Assembly: GCA_949130485.1 (NCBI GenBank)
Contig: OX422189.1
Coordinates: forward strand, 6,915,620 to 6,979,619
Length of the DNA stretch: 64,000 bases
Direction of reading: 5' to 3'
From: Agelas oroides
Taxonomy: Eukaryota > Porifera > Demospongiae > Agelasida > Agelasidae
Part shown: positions 10,353 through 21,835 of the stretch, one piece after another
Numbering within the stretch: the stretch's first letter is position 1
How the letters are laid out: each line of letters starts with the position of its first letter
Program-made: the position numbers and the translations under genes
The notes under the pieces: generated by a model
Seen by the model: only the letters and a program-made list of their open reading frames with translations
Database searches by the model: none
Told to the model about the DNA's origin: nothing

Positions 10353-10422
10353 CACTGGCTCCGTGTATCACTGTTGTGACCACCACGACCATCAAAAGAC
10401 CAATAGTGACCAAGTACCTCAT
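10353..10422 (-). CDS. signal-peptide exon of a truncated LDLa gene
   Basis: Starts MRYLVTIGLLMVVVVTTVIH, a typical hydrophobic secretion signal. It is 70 bp, phase 1, with donor GTACGTAG. It matches the signal exons at 31884, 49331 and 61789 in length, donor and the bases before the ATG (GATCC(A/G)A…ATGAGG). It splices in frame to 9894-10016. Confidence 0.8.
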
Positions 10423-10989
10423 TTCGGATCGTCGAAATCGCCTGCACACTGAAGGGGATTGGTACGTCACCTCAATTAATCTGTTCAGGTTACTAACAGG
10501 AAATTAGATACAAAGTGTACTATTCACTGATCACAATTTGTGGGAGGCCTGCAGCTGAGAGTTGAATGGGAGAAACACATATCTTTGAATTCTCAACTTT
10601 TACCAACAGTCTGCAGCAGACTGCATATCGCATTACTACTGTTACTATATCGTATACAATTAGAGGAATAGGTCAGACAGTGCAGCAATACAGGACATAT
10701 AGCTACTCCATTCCATGAAAGCAGTAGCTATAATGTTGTATGCTCCTTGATCTCTGCTCCGTATCCCAGTGATTCACACATTAGTCCATCACTAGTGCAG
10801 GAACAGCATACTACATTATATATGGTAGTCAACACAAAGCCTCTGACTGTGTCCAAATGTAGCTACAGAGGTACAGTGCAAAGTTTATCTTACCCGAAAG
10901 TGTGCTGAACAAAAGCATCTAAGTTTCTAAGAGATACATATTTAGGGGAAACTACGTTATAAGGTCCAGTTGCACCCTTTAGGCTGCCT
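10423..10989. other. no gene recognised
   Basis: Would include the promoter of the truncated LDLa gene, but the conserved upstream block of genes B, C and D is not evident here. Confidence 0.35.
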
Positions 10990-11782
10990 CTATATATGGT
11001 GAATAGCTAAGTCAGGTATACAGCCTGGGGTGGGAATGTTGTATGGTGGTGGAGGGTGTTGTGGATGAGAGCATTGTGGGTGCGGGTACTGTAGGTGCAA
11101 TGAGGGTGCTGTGAATGAGAGCACTGTGGGTGCGGGTACTGTAGGTGCAATGAGGGTGCTGTGAATGAGAGCATTGTGGGTGTGTGTACTGTAGGTGAGG
11201 GTGCTGTAAATGAGAGCATTGTGGATGAGAGTATTGTGAATGCAAGTATTGTGGATGAGAGTATTGTGAATGCAAGTATTGTGGATGAGAGTATTGTGAA
11301 TGCAAGTATTGTGGATGAGAGTATAGTGGATCAAGGTAAACATCAGGTAGGGTGTGTATATCTTCAGATAGGGGGGGAGGGTGCAACTCTTGAGGTAGCT
11401 AGGGGAGGGCATTCATATTGAGATGGGGGTGCAGAAGTGCATGATTCTTGAGAGTCATGCATCTTGAGGTGGGAGGGGGATCCCTTTTGATGTGGGAGAA
11501 GTTGTGTGTCCTCAGGTGGGGGTGGGAGTGTAGACATCTGATGTGTAGGAAACTGAGTGACATCTGCAACAGCAATTCGATAAGCCTGGAAGTCACCCTG
11601 CTGAGAGCTTGCTGATGTAGTATTGGAGGTGGTACAGTCCGATTGTGTGAAGGCCATGAAATGTGTATATGAGCACCTTGATGAAGCATGTGAAATGCGG
11701 CAGCCAACAGATGATGACAGACCACAAGGAGCACTAACATTCCAAGAGAAGTTCCTATACCAATCCACACATGCAGTGTTGC
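10990..11782 (-). pseudogene. decayed transmembrane and tail exon, LDLa family
   Basis: After acceptor TTTTTAG at 11782 a hydrophobic stretch is open in one frame (WIGIGTSLGMLVLLVVC). The tail homologous to genes B and C (HASSRCSYT, SSQQGDFQAY, THQMSTLPPPP) is in a different frame, so an indel separates membrane and tail. The 3' end has degraded into a tandem array in which the Pro/Tyr repeats of the relatives read as His/Ser/Gln. Confidence 0.75.
11040..11335. repeat. tandem repeats inside the decayed tail
   Basis: 15- to 60-bp units built from GAATG(A/C)(G/A)AGTATTGTG and GGTGCTGTGAATGAGAGCA. The PPxY-type repeat coding of the family probably expanded and drifted here. Confidence 0.7.
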
Positions 11783-13939
11783 CTAAAAAAGGAACCAAAA
11801 AATCAAAGCTGAATTACTTGAGACATGCAGGTAAATAGAAATCAAGTGCTGACAGTGTGCTTTCAGTTGGGGTTGTTAAGAACAGATTTTGTGTAGATAG
11901 ATGTCTTAGTCTTGTATGGCATATATACCTGTGAACTGGTTGGGCTGGCTATACCAACACCACCTGCAGTTGAGTGTGTGCTGTTAAGTGTTGTGGTGTA
12001 GGTGTTGTGGAGTAGCTAAGGTTCTGTGCTGTGAGGTCTGGGTCCAGTAGTTGGAGGGCTGGTTGTCGGTTGGTGATCGCATCACTAAGTCTCTCTCTCT
12101 CTCAAACCTACTTAATAGTTTATTACAGTAACTATATCACATGAATGCTTCTAAGGGTAGAAAGGTCACATGAATAATAAAAAGGTCAGAGTGGGTGTGC
12201 TCTTTTATAATGTGACCTATAGCTATCTCATTCTACTCATGCAAGAGGGTGGACAGAATGAGATCATGCTAATCATTGCTGGGTAAATATTATATCACTG
12301 TACAGTTACATACGTACGTCATTTCCAACAAGTTCTTCATCATCATACACTCAATGATCACCAAAGATGATGGCCATCTGAACAAAAAAGATATTTGTGG
12401 TTGTACATCTGTAGATGTGCTGTTCAGAAGCCTGGTTGGAAGGAACAGTGTGGGTTACAAACAACCTTCTCTGACTAGAGTAAGGGATATGTGGAAATTT
12501 CTTGTGGTCCATCTGAAGTTACTTCAAAAAATGTTAGATTAGGGGTAGATATATAAAGACATCATGCTGATATCATAGTTTTACTGCTCTTCCTTCCAGA
12601 CAATGTTGGTATGTATTATTTGATACTTGAACATTATTAATGTATAGAAGTAAGGGAAGCCTGTAGAAAAAAGATAGACCATTCTTGATCACAGAGCAAT
12701 TAATAGGTAGCATGGCTAATGGTTTCTTACCATTTCCACCTGGTAGAAACAGGAGTACAAAACTCAAAGCTGTAGCAAAAATAATTTGCCACAGATTATA
12801 ACTGGCTCACAAGAAGGTAGGAGAAGGCAGAGTATGTTGATATTTAAATGCCTTGTTTTCACTTGGTGAGCATACCCTCCGAGAAAACCTAAAATTCGCA
12901 TGCTTCCATCTGGAGCTATTCCGAACGCAAGTCGCTACTCACATCAGTGAAGGTGAGTAACTGGAGTAACTATTAGTAATGTGCTACGCTATATACACAT
13001 ATTGAATTGTGTGCATGCAAAGTGAAAAAAGAAATGTTGTTGTGACCAAAAGTATGCTGTTTCAGTTAAATGTTGGACACAAAGATGCTACTGTGAGTTA
13101 GTTACAAATGTTGTTTACAACAACTTCCAAGATATACTGGCCCCTGGGAGCTATACAGTGCTCTAGGGAATACAAGAAATTCCTTAAGAGCATCTCCATA
13201 CATTTTAACTGTTCATTCATGCAACTAGAACAACAAACCACTGGTCACAACAATATTTATCTTCTTGGAGTGTGGCATACACTGATTGAAATGGATGAGC
13301 AGAAAGCAGCTGCTATAGTTTGCTGTGTAGCTATCAATGCTTTTAAGACACCATTGTAAGTAATTTATATTGTTGTTAATGTTGGAGTCCCTCCCCCCTC
13401 CCCTCTCTTCCCTGTGCCTCACTCGCCATGCCCAATATCAATATTCACATACCTATTGTCAATGGCACAAACCAGAATGCCATAGTTCTTCAAGTACCAT
13501 TGGCCACAGTCATAATTATGATCCCTGATCATATCCTTGACTTATGCAATTTGACGGAGGAATGCGATGAGCTCTGTTCAAGAGGAGATTTTCCAGCATG
13601 AAATTAGTGAGTTTCTGGACCAGAAAAAAGCCTAAGAGGAAGCCAGCTTGTTGTTTTGACTAATATACAGGAGGAACAAGAACAGTCAAGAGATTTTTGG
13701 ACATACCCATAGGTAAATAGAACTGCTTTTGTTGATTTTGAAGCTACCACCATATTTCGTACTACCAAAGCCCTTGTATGAGAGTCATGCAGACTTTGTC
13801 ATGTCACCTAGGAAAATACCCATGCAAGAAAGGCAGGTATGTAGGTCTGTCAATCCTGCTGTGCATGATGTTGAGCAACTTTCTCAGCTCTGGATGTCTG
13901 ATTTCAAGTTGTCATGTACCTTTAGGTCTACTGTATGTG
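11783..13939. other. no gene recognised
   Basis: Short open frames near 12276, 13108 and 13729 match nothing I know. The last may be the eroded start of the DIRS-like remnant that follows. Confidence 0.35.
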
Positions 13940-14695
13940 AATATAATGTAACATCACTGGCTCCTTCTAAAATTTTTCTGGGGATTGAGCTTGACACCAT
14001 TGCCATGGAAGCTAGGCTACAGCAGAGAAACTTTCACGTGTACATAGCTCAATTCACACTTGGCAAGGCCGGAAAAGCTGCACTAAACGAGAGTTATTGT
14101 CTCTAATTGGGGACCTCCAGCATGCTTCTTCAGTGGTTACACCAGGCTGCACCTTTCTGTGTTGTATGATACAGACCTCTACCATTGGAAAGAAACCATA
14201 CCACCATATTCACTTGGGTAGAGAATTTTGTTCAGATCTCACATGGTGGTACACATTCCTTGAGTCATGAAATGGTGTAAGCCTTCTACAGGCAGCAAAA
14301 AGAAACTCTCCAGATATTGTCATAACTAGTGATGCATCAGTGAATTGGGGATGTGATGCGTTCTGGCAGCAAAAATGGCTTCAGTGCTCCTGCATGGCAC
14401 ATGTCCTGGGAAACAGTAGACATACTGACAAAGGAGCTTCTCTCAATCTGGGGCAAAGGCATGGGGGGGGGGCTGTACTGTGCTCTGCTGCTGTAGCTGC
14501 TCTTATTAATGCAGGCTACTGTAAACATGAAACAGCAATGCTTGCTCTTCATTGCAGCACATTTTGATTTTGATGTATTTGCATGCCACATTCCAGGCAG
14601 TCTTGATGTTGCAACAGATACACTATCCCTTAATCTTCTACCTCTCTTTCTTGCAAATGTCGACCCTTATAACCAGCTATTTCTGGTTAAGTCCT
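13940..14695 (+). pseudogene. DIRS/Ngaro-like retrotransposon remnant (RT to RNase H)
   Basis: Pieces in shifting frames follow the order of tyrosine-recombinase retroelements: KIFLGIELDTIAMEARL, a degraded block equivalent to LLSLIGxLQHAS, EFCSDLxWWxTFL, then VITSDASVNWGC (RNase H region) and LLFIAAHFDFDVFACHIPGS. Several stops and frameshifts are present. Placement in DIRS/Ngaro is an inference from memory of these motifs. Confidence 0.6.
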
Positions 14696-14879
14696 AAAGG
14701 CATTAAACGCTGACCACTCTATAGAAAACATTTTGATATATAGTTTGCGAAGGATTACTTATTTAGGTAGACAGCTAGAAAGTCAAAATTTCACTTGCTT
14801 CAATTACAACAGTTATTATGCTGGACCCCATGTGCTGGACCCAGGTAATTGACAGGAGTATTAATATTGCTGATCGAGT

Positions 14880-15020
14880 TCACATATTTAGCAGTAATTG
14901 TTCAGATGGGATTTAAGTATACATTCTTCACAACATTCAGTAGGTTTGCATGCCTCCATCTGCTTTACATTCCTTTCTTGGAGCTTCTTCCACTGGTGGG
15001 ATTGCTACAAATATCTGTCA
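14880..15020 (-). pseudogene. decayed copy of a cysteine-rich exon-like block
   Basis: Similar to 28102-28239 and 40360-40470 and in the same place relative to LDLa exons. The core reads CKP-ECC-EC-IL in pieces, with frameshifts and a stop. Confidence 0.45.
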
Positions 15021-15503
15021 GCACCTATCTGCAGCAGTGAATGTATCCTTGTCTTCACTGTAGCATTTTGGGGGTGGACATCTGAAGTGCCATTGTTGAC
15101 AAATTGCAGCCACAGACTCAGCCACCTAAATTACACTTTTGAGCAGCGAGTGTCCATGTCACCAGGACAAAATGGGTATGATGGAAATTGTGCAGTACCA
15201 AAAATGGCACGGCAACCACCTTTGTCTTACCATATATGAAGGGCTGAGAAGCATAGTGGTCTAACCCACAAATGTTGAGTTAGCCCCCCCCTAACATGGG
15301 GATACTCTTAAAATGCATTTCAGAAGATGCTGAACATTTAGGAATTTGAAATTTCTGACCACATGTTCATATGGTATGTACGTTTTTTATTGCATATTTG
15401 CACAATTCATGCAATTTCCAGTACTTGATTTTGGGTTAGACCACTATGCTTCTCAGCCCTTCATATATTCTCACCCCCCACCCTAAACAATTCAGTTGCT
15501 TAC

Positions 15504-15603
15504 CACATCCAGTCTCATCACTTCCATCAGTGCAATCCCATCAGAGTGGTCAGAGGAGCTGATACACTGTTGCTGCATCGAAATAATCCACTTTGACAGG
15601 AAA
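15504..15603 (-). pseudogene. decayed LDLa exon (type A)
   Basis: Begins SCQSGLFRCSN after an AG acceptor and ends at GTAAGC. It is 100 bp instead of 111, so it shifts frame; the fourth cysteine region is lost. Confidence 0.75.
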
Positions 15604-15686
15604 CTAGCAAGCAATGTTCAGATGTAGCTGCCAACAGCTAACATGATACAGGAGTTGACAACTGTCAAAATAAATGGAAAACCCAC

Positions 15687-15794
15687 AGTAGTTCCTCTCA
15701 TTACTTCCATCAGAGCATCTCCTAATCCCAGTGCATCGTAAGGAGGAGGAGACACACTGGCCATTGCTACATCAAAACTGGGTAGAGCTGCAAC
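15687..15794 (-). pseudogene. decayed LDLa exon (type B)
   Basis: 108 bp with intact acceptor CCTAG and a GT donor. An in-frame TGA replaces the Arg codon after CSSTQF, and the last cysteine is a tyrosine codon (AACTAC). Confidence 0.8.
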
Positions 15795-15983
15795 CTAGGT
15801 ACATGACGTATAAATTTTGCAAGAGTGAATGATCACGCAAGAAGCCCACAAGAATATGAACTGGTTTGTAAACCCTACACAATCTAAATGTATGTACAGC
15901 TTATCATCACTTTTAACATTTTGCTGGCCTGTGTCTGGGCATGACAAATTCGAGAGTGCAGGGTCGACAATGGCACTTCAGAT

Positions 15984-16054
15984 GTTGGAGGCCCCACCCC
16001 CATTTTTAGACACTTGAACTGCAAGTGTCTAAAAATGGGGGTGGGGCCTCCAAC
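15984..16054. repeat. perfect 33-bp inverted repeat, 5-base loop
   Basis: Arm 15984-16016 (GTTGGAGGCCCCACCCCCAT…) is the exact complement of 16022-16054. A single-arm relative lies near 28349-28385, so a simple repeat there has become a perfect hairpin here. Confidence 0.9.
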
Positions 16055-16208
16055 ACCATGCCAGGACAAAACAGTGCAGCATGACTTGTACAATGGAAAA
16101 ATGTGTAGAAAGATAATGGCACGTCAACAACCTTGGTCTTCAAAAAGAACACTTTGCACGTATAACCACAGTATATGTATTCTCATCCCCTATACGAAAT
16201 AATCCTAC

Positions 16209-16315
16209 TACATCCGTTTCATCACTTCCATCAGTGCAGTCTGGATTGCCATCACAGCGATCAGAGGAGCTGACAGACCGACCATTGCTGTATAAAAACT
16301 GGGTAGAGCTGCAAC
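16209..16315 (-). pseudogene. decayed LDLa exon
   Basis: 107 bp, one base short. The acceptor AG is changed to GG, and cysteines 2 and 3 are replaced (QFLYSNGRSV). The last part reads DCTDGSDET before the one-base deletion. Confidence 0.8.
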
Positions 16316-17154
16316 CCAGGTAGACCACAAGAAGAATATGACCTGGTTTGTACACCCTACCCCATCTACATAATATAAGTGCCTTGGGCCAGATGTATAA
16401 TTGTATGGAGCCTGACTGAGTCTCACATGAGTGGAACTGCATTCCACAGTGGCTTGTATATCTTTGCTTGCTTGGAGAGGCTCACACTAAGATGATGACG
16501 CATGCAAGACAAGAATTTTCAGTTGACATATATATTTCAAGATTAAATTGTTGCATCTATACATGTGGTGTATGAGACTGCAACCATGCAGCCTATTGGG
16601 AGAGTGTAGCATGCATTTCACACATCTACCATATTTCAATTTGATTGGTAGCTATGGTATAATGCATTCATCCATGTCCATTTGCTACAAATAATACCAG
16701 GGGCTTAGGGGTAGCTATGTTAATGTGATGACAGGCGAAGTGGAAATTGAACATAGGTTAACTAAGTTTTTATACTGCATAGGCACACAACACATCCCAC
16801 TCCATACATGTCTAAGTATCCATATATTTTTGTGGTTGTGAGGACAACATCTGCTGTCATAAGCATCCAGTGCAGTGGGTGGCTTTGCATAGCATCTAGG
16901 CCTTTAGGAGATGTGGTTCATTGATTGTTGATGCAGTTGCATTTGCTCTGTCCTCAACATAGCATTCAAGCTATCGTACTATAGCTATAATACAAGAAAA
17001 ATAAAAACATTAGAAATGTAAACAGATGTAGGGATGGCACGCCAAAAAGTATGCAAACAAGAAAGGGATGATAATTATAAAAGTGAAACAACTCTTCTGT
17101 GTTTATGCATAATAATATAGTACACAGCAATGAATTAGTCTGTCCCTAAACAGT
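16316..17154. other. no gene recognised
   Basis: Spacer between two decayed LDLa units. I see nothing coding. Confidence 0.35.
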
Positions 17155-17525
17155 CTAAGGAGAATCAGAATATGGAGGGGGAGAGTACGATGGGGGAGAT
17201 ATGCTTCGTAGGGTTGGGCTATCAGGTTGGGGAGGTATACTTTGTAAAGTGGTGCTATCAGGAAGGGGAGGGTCGATAGAAATCTCATGTGCAGGAACCT
17301 GACTGACATCTGTCCTAGCAGCTGGGTGGGCCTGAAAGCCATCTTCCTGGGAGCTGGTTGGGATGAAAGTGGTTGTGGTAAAAGGTTGTGTGGGAAATGT
17401 AGCACTTGTATGTGGGCGCCTGGATACACCAAAATGGTAGACAATAACACAGAGGATGATGCTGAACGCACAGAGAATGAAACCTGCTGGCACTGCCACA
17501 CCAATCGCAATAATGTAGCCAATAT
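17155..17525 (-). pseudogene. transmembrane and PPxY-tail exon of a decayed LDLa gene
   Basis: 371 bp, open, acceptor CTCTAG, phase 1. A membrane segment (GVAVPAGFILCAFSIILCVI) is followed by a basic HFGVSRRPHT, a Thr-rich linker, SSQEDGFQAHPA and a tail ending SPPSYSPPPYSDSP with two PPxY motifs. The exon itself is intact, but all three LDLa exons upstream are broken, so I call the gene a pseudogene. Confidence 0.75.
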
Positions 17526-17736
17526 CTAGAGAAGAAAAAGAAAATACTCACACATTGCTGGTGTCTTGACTGTGCCTAAATATGAGTGCATGTAGTGATT
17601 GTGTACAGAAAGCTTGTTAAGGAAAGAATGTTGGTTGAAGCTGCTTGGGATATCCTGCATCTGTTTTGATCACTGTAACAAACAGTCAAAGTCTACAGGG
17701 TGCGGATTTAAAGTACATATTCTTATTTTCTCATAC

Positions 17737-17884
17737 TATTACTGCCAGTAGTAGTGCTGTACGGACATCCAGTCTCATCACCACCATCACAGTGCATCAC
17801 TGCAATCCCGACTCCCATCACAGCGGTTAAAGTTTCTGATGCATTGACCATTGCTGCACCGGAATGTTCCACTGCAACAGGAAG
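17737..17884 (-). pseudogene. LDLa exon with a 10-bp insertion
   Basis: [14 protein letters not shown]…[10 protein letters not shown], then about ten extra bases around the DGSDE codons bring in a stop. Without them the length would be 138 bp, in phase. It ends at donor GTATGA after a Thr/Ser linker, as in the last LDLa exons of B and C. Confidence 0.75.
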
Positions 17885-17978
17885 CTGTACAAATAAATTG
17901 TAACAATTAGTTTTGAGATATAGCTATACCCACAGTTACTGCGTTGTAAGAGATGGGTCAAAACAATGGGAAACTTAC

Positions 17979-18089
17979 TACATCCAGTTTCATCACTGCC
18001 ATCAGTGCAGTCTAGATTCCCATCACAGCGGTCAAAGAAGCTGACACACTGACCATTGCCTCACCGGAATGTTCCACCTCGACAAGAAG
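17979..18089 (-). pseudogene. LDLa exon with a nonsense change
   Basis: 111 bp with intact splice sites. The second cysteine codon is TGA (TFR-stop-GNGQCV); the rest is normal to DGSDETGC. Confidence 0.8.
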
Positions 18090-18762
18090 CTATAACAGTG
18101 GTAAAAAGAATAAGTGTGTTTTATTATGGATGAGAACTAACTTTCTTTGTCAGGCCAATTTGTTTCAACATGGAAACAGAAGAGGGTTCTATGTATATTA
18201 ACAGGCCATTGGCCTGGGAATAATAGGACTATAGATTAAAAACTTTACTGCAGCTCATTATTCAGTTACTTGTACTCTTGTAGGCAGTGACAATAATGTG
18301 CAAACACAAATGCATCTCCTCACATTTTTGGATTAGGATACGCGTGGCTCATGAAAAAACAATCACACATGGATGGCTTTGTCTTGAGTGACCATGTACT
18401 GAATACACTCATTTGAAATGTGTAATGCACCCACACATTCATTGGTGAGGACAGCCAATTAACTTCAACAGCCTGTACTTCTTTGTAGTAAATGGCAAAT
18501 GGGATTTGAACCAATGCATGGCAAATTTTGATTTTCCTTGAATTGCTCACATACAGTATCATTACTCATGCATACAATATAGCCTAATTACTCACATGTA
18601 GTATTGTAGCAGGTGATTATAGCTATACATTGCATGGTTCTCAAGCCTATAACAAGCTCTCAAACTTTAGGCATACTATGCAAGTCAAATTATCACACAT
18701 GCACTCATACATCACCTATACATGGTATGTATTCCCATTCTGGTTTATGTATAGTAACTTAC

Positions 18763-18874
18763 CGCATCCAGTATCATCACTTCCATCTGCACATACCCTG
18801 ATCCCATCACACCGAAAAAAAGGAGGAGACACACTCTCCACTGTTACACTGAAACTGGGTGGAGTTGCACTGAC
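18763..18874 (-). pseudogene. first LDLa exon of the decayed unit, homopolymer frameshift
   Basis: Starts GQCNSTQFQC after acceptor TTGCAG, like the first LDLa exons of genes C and D, and ends at GTAAGT. It is 112 bp against the expected 111: a run of seven T near 18820 shifts frame in the middle of the module. Confidence 0.8.
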
Positions 18875-20044
18875 CTGCAAATATGTAGTCATCCTATGAA
18901 ATTGACAGTGTGTGCTGTACCACGCCAATTGTGTGATTTGCTATTCCAAATTCTCCCACAAGTTGATTTTAATATTGCACATCATGGCTGTAGACAACTT
19001 TATGCACTTTTGCACACTGCCATCTAGGGGCATGTTCCCCCAGGAATTTTTTTTTACAAATGGATGTTCTAAGAGTGTTTCTGAGAACCCTTTGAGGCAA
19101 CAGTTAACATGAAAATGATCACAATAAAAAGTGAAACTACGCAAAATTTATAAAAATCAACTGACAGAAACAAATTCATTAGCCACAGCTGTTTGCACGA
19201 GCTGAATGGCCCTGGCCTTGAGGCAGATGAGTTTCCAGAAGGACCAGCATCAGTTGAATGTTGTGGCTCTGTTTGAACCATTTCAACAGTCCTGACATTT
19301 TCTTTGAGTAGCCATCAGCAACTGAAGTTGCACCCTTCCATGTGCTACATTCTTTCAGCATTTCATTCTTGCATGCAGTTGGAATGTGTTACTAGTCTGT
19401 GGCTTATTATGTAATTAGTGTGATCTTTTATTTTTGTAATGCTATAAGCACTCACACAAGTAAATTACAGTGTGACACATTGTAGCAGTATGATACAGGG
19501 CACTGGTGTATAGCAAAATACTTTGAATGATGTCTTGGAATACCCAGAAGCAAGCCTTAATTGTTCTCAGGCATGCTTTCTGTGCTTACAATACTGATGT
19601 CAAAATAGTATATATAAGGATAGTAGAAGTTGAGAGGTGGTATGGTAATGCTGGAGTTGCTGAACCAATTAATATAATCTCATAGACAAAGTAGCTGTTA
19701 ATGGGCTTATCTCTATCCTGCATGAGGAATGATCAAGTTATATCAGAGCCATCATCAGGAGTACGTAAAAGGTCACTCTCGGTTGATTGACTAACTGCGT
19801 CATAGTATAGGCAGTCTTGGGAGTGTTGGCTTAGCTGGGCAGAGTTTCAATTTTTTTTGCTTGACAATCAGCACAAACTAGTGTTATATAAAGCATGTAC
19901 CCTCCCCCCCTCCCATAACACATCTTTTCTTTTCTTATTTTTCAGTTCTCTCAGATACAATTTTGAGGTCTTCTGAAGCTATTTTAGGCCAACCTGAATG
20001 TGTATAGAGCTATTACTCTATTTTAAATCATGCAAGGAAACAAC
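18875..20044. other. no gene recognised
   Basis: This is where a signal-peptide exon for the decayed unit would be expected. I could not find one. Confidence 0.35.
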
Positions 20045-21530
20045 AGCACAGTTGTATGTGCGCTTGGCCCTGGGACATTACTACAGAAGACTGCAACAGC
20101 ATAGTTGTATGTGCGCTTGGCCCTGGGACATTACTACAGAAGACTGCAACAGCACAGTTGTATGTGCGCTTGGCCCTAGGACATTACTACAGAAGACTGC
20201 AACAGCACAGTTGTATGTGCGCTTGGCCCTGGGACATTACTACAGAAGACTGCAACAGCACAGTTGTATGTGCGCTTGGCCCTGGGACATTACTACAGAA
20301 GACTGCAACAGCACAGTTGTATGTGCGCTTGGCCCTGAGACATTACTACAGAAGACAGCACAGTTGTATGTGCGCTTGGCCCTGGGACATTACTACAGAA
20401 GACTGCAACAGCACAGTTGTATGTGCGCTTGGCCCTGGGACATTACTACAGAAGACTGCAACAGCACAGTTGTATGTGCGCTTGGCCCTGGGACATTACT
20501 ACAGAAGACTGCAACAGCACCGTTGTATGTGCGCTTGGCCCTGGGACATTACTACAGAAGACTGCAACAGCACAGTTGTATGTGCGCTTGGCCCTGGGAC
20601 ATTACTACAGAAGACTGCAACAGCACAGTTGTATGTGCGCTTGGCCCTGGGACATTACTACAGAAGACTGCAACAGCACAGTTGTATGTGCGCTTGGCCC
20701 TGGGACATTACTACAGAAGACTGCAACAGCACAGTTGTATGTGCGCTTGGCCCTGGGACATTACTACAGAAGACTGCAACAGCACAGTTGTATGTGCGCT
20801 TGGCCCTGGGACATTACTACAGAAGACTGCAACAGCACAGTTGTATGTGCGCTTGGCCCTGGGACATTACTACAGAAGACTGCAACAGCACAGTTGTATG
20901 TGCGCTTGGCCCTGGGACATTACTACAGAAGACTGCAACAGCACAGTTGTATGTGCGCTTGGCCCTGGGACATTACTACAGAAGACTGCAACAGCACAGT
21001 TGTATGTGCGCTTGGCCCTGGGACATTACTACAGAAGACTGCAACAGCACAGTTGTATGTGCGCTTGGCCCTGGGACATTACTACAGAAGACTGCAACAG
21101 CACAGTTGTATGTGCGCTTGGCCCTGGGACATTACTACAGAAGACTGCAACAGCACAGTTGTATGTGCGCTTGGCCCTGGGACATTACTACAGAAGACTG
21201 CAACAGCACAGTTGTATGTGCGCTTGGCCCTGGGACATTACTACAGAAGACTGCAACAGCACAGTTGTATGTGCGCTTGGCCCTGGGACATTACTACAGA
21301 AGACTGCAACAGCACAGTTGTATGTGCGCTTGGCCCTGGGACATTACTACAGAAGACTGCAACAGCATAGTTGTATGTGCGCTTGGCCCTGGGACATTAC
21401 TACAGAAGACTGCAACAGCACAGTTGTATGTGCGCTTGGCCCTGGGACATTACTACAGAAGACTGCAACAGCATAGTTGTATGTGCGCTTGGCCCTGGGA
21501 CATTACTACAGAAGACTGCAACAGCACCGT
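20045..21530. repeat. 53-bp minisatellite, about 28 copies
   Basis: The unit contains GTATGTGCGCTTGGCCCTGG then GACATTACTACAGAAGACTG and CAACAGCACAGTT. Copies are almost identical; one near 20350 lacks six bases and a few have single changes. Because 53 is not a multiple of 3 and no plus-strand frame of the unit has a stop, all three plus frames stay open for 1-1.5 kb. These long frames are most simply a by-product of the repeat. Confidence 0.95.
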
Positions 21531-21835
21531 GGCATGTTTGTTAGTTTCTCAGCACGTGTACTATTAACGCAGTAATACGTACGGAAAGTATAATTATGTA
21601 TGTCTTATGGCAAAACATACTTGGGCGTTGCCTGAGCCTGGTACTGCTGAATGCTTTATACCTTCCGTATCTGCTTTTTTAAAATGTGCTGTACTAATTC
21701 TGAATAAGACTACTTTAACCCTATAGCTATCAAAAGCCCTTCACATTGCACGTGCTACTTGCGCTTCTCGATATATACTTCTTAACAGTTCAGGTAAGGC
21801 CTAGTCTATCATTTCACTGCGGTATTCATCATACA

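Noticed and set aside
20045-21530. CRISPR array
   Set aside because: Repeats are contiguous with no variable spacers, and the genome is animal.
20056-21567. 500-aa plus-strand open frames as protein genes
   Set aside because: They are one 53-bp repeat read through three frames, with no start context or domain.
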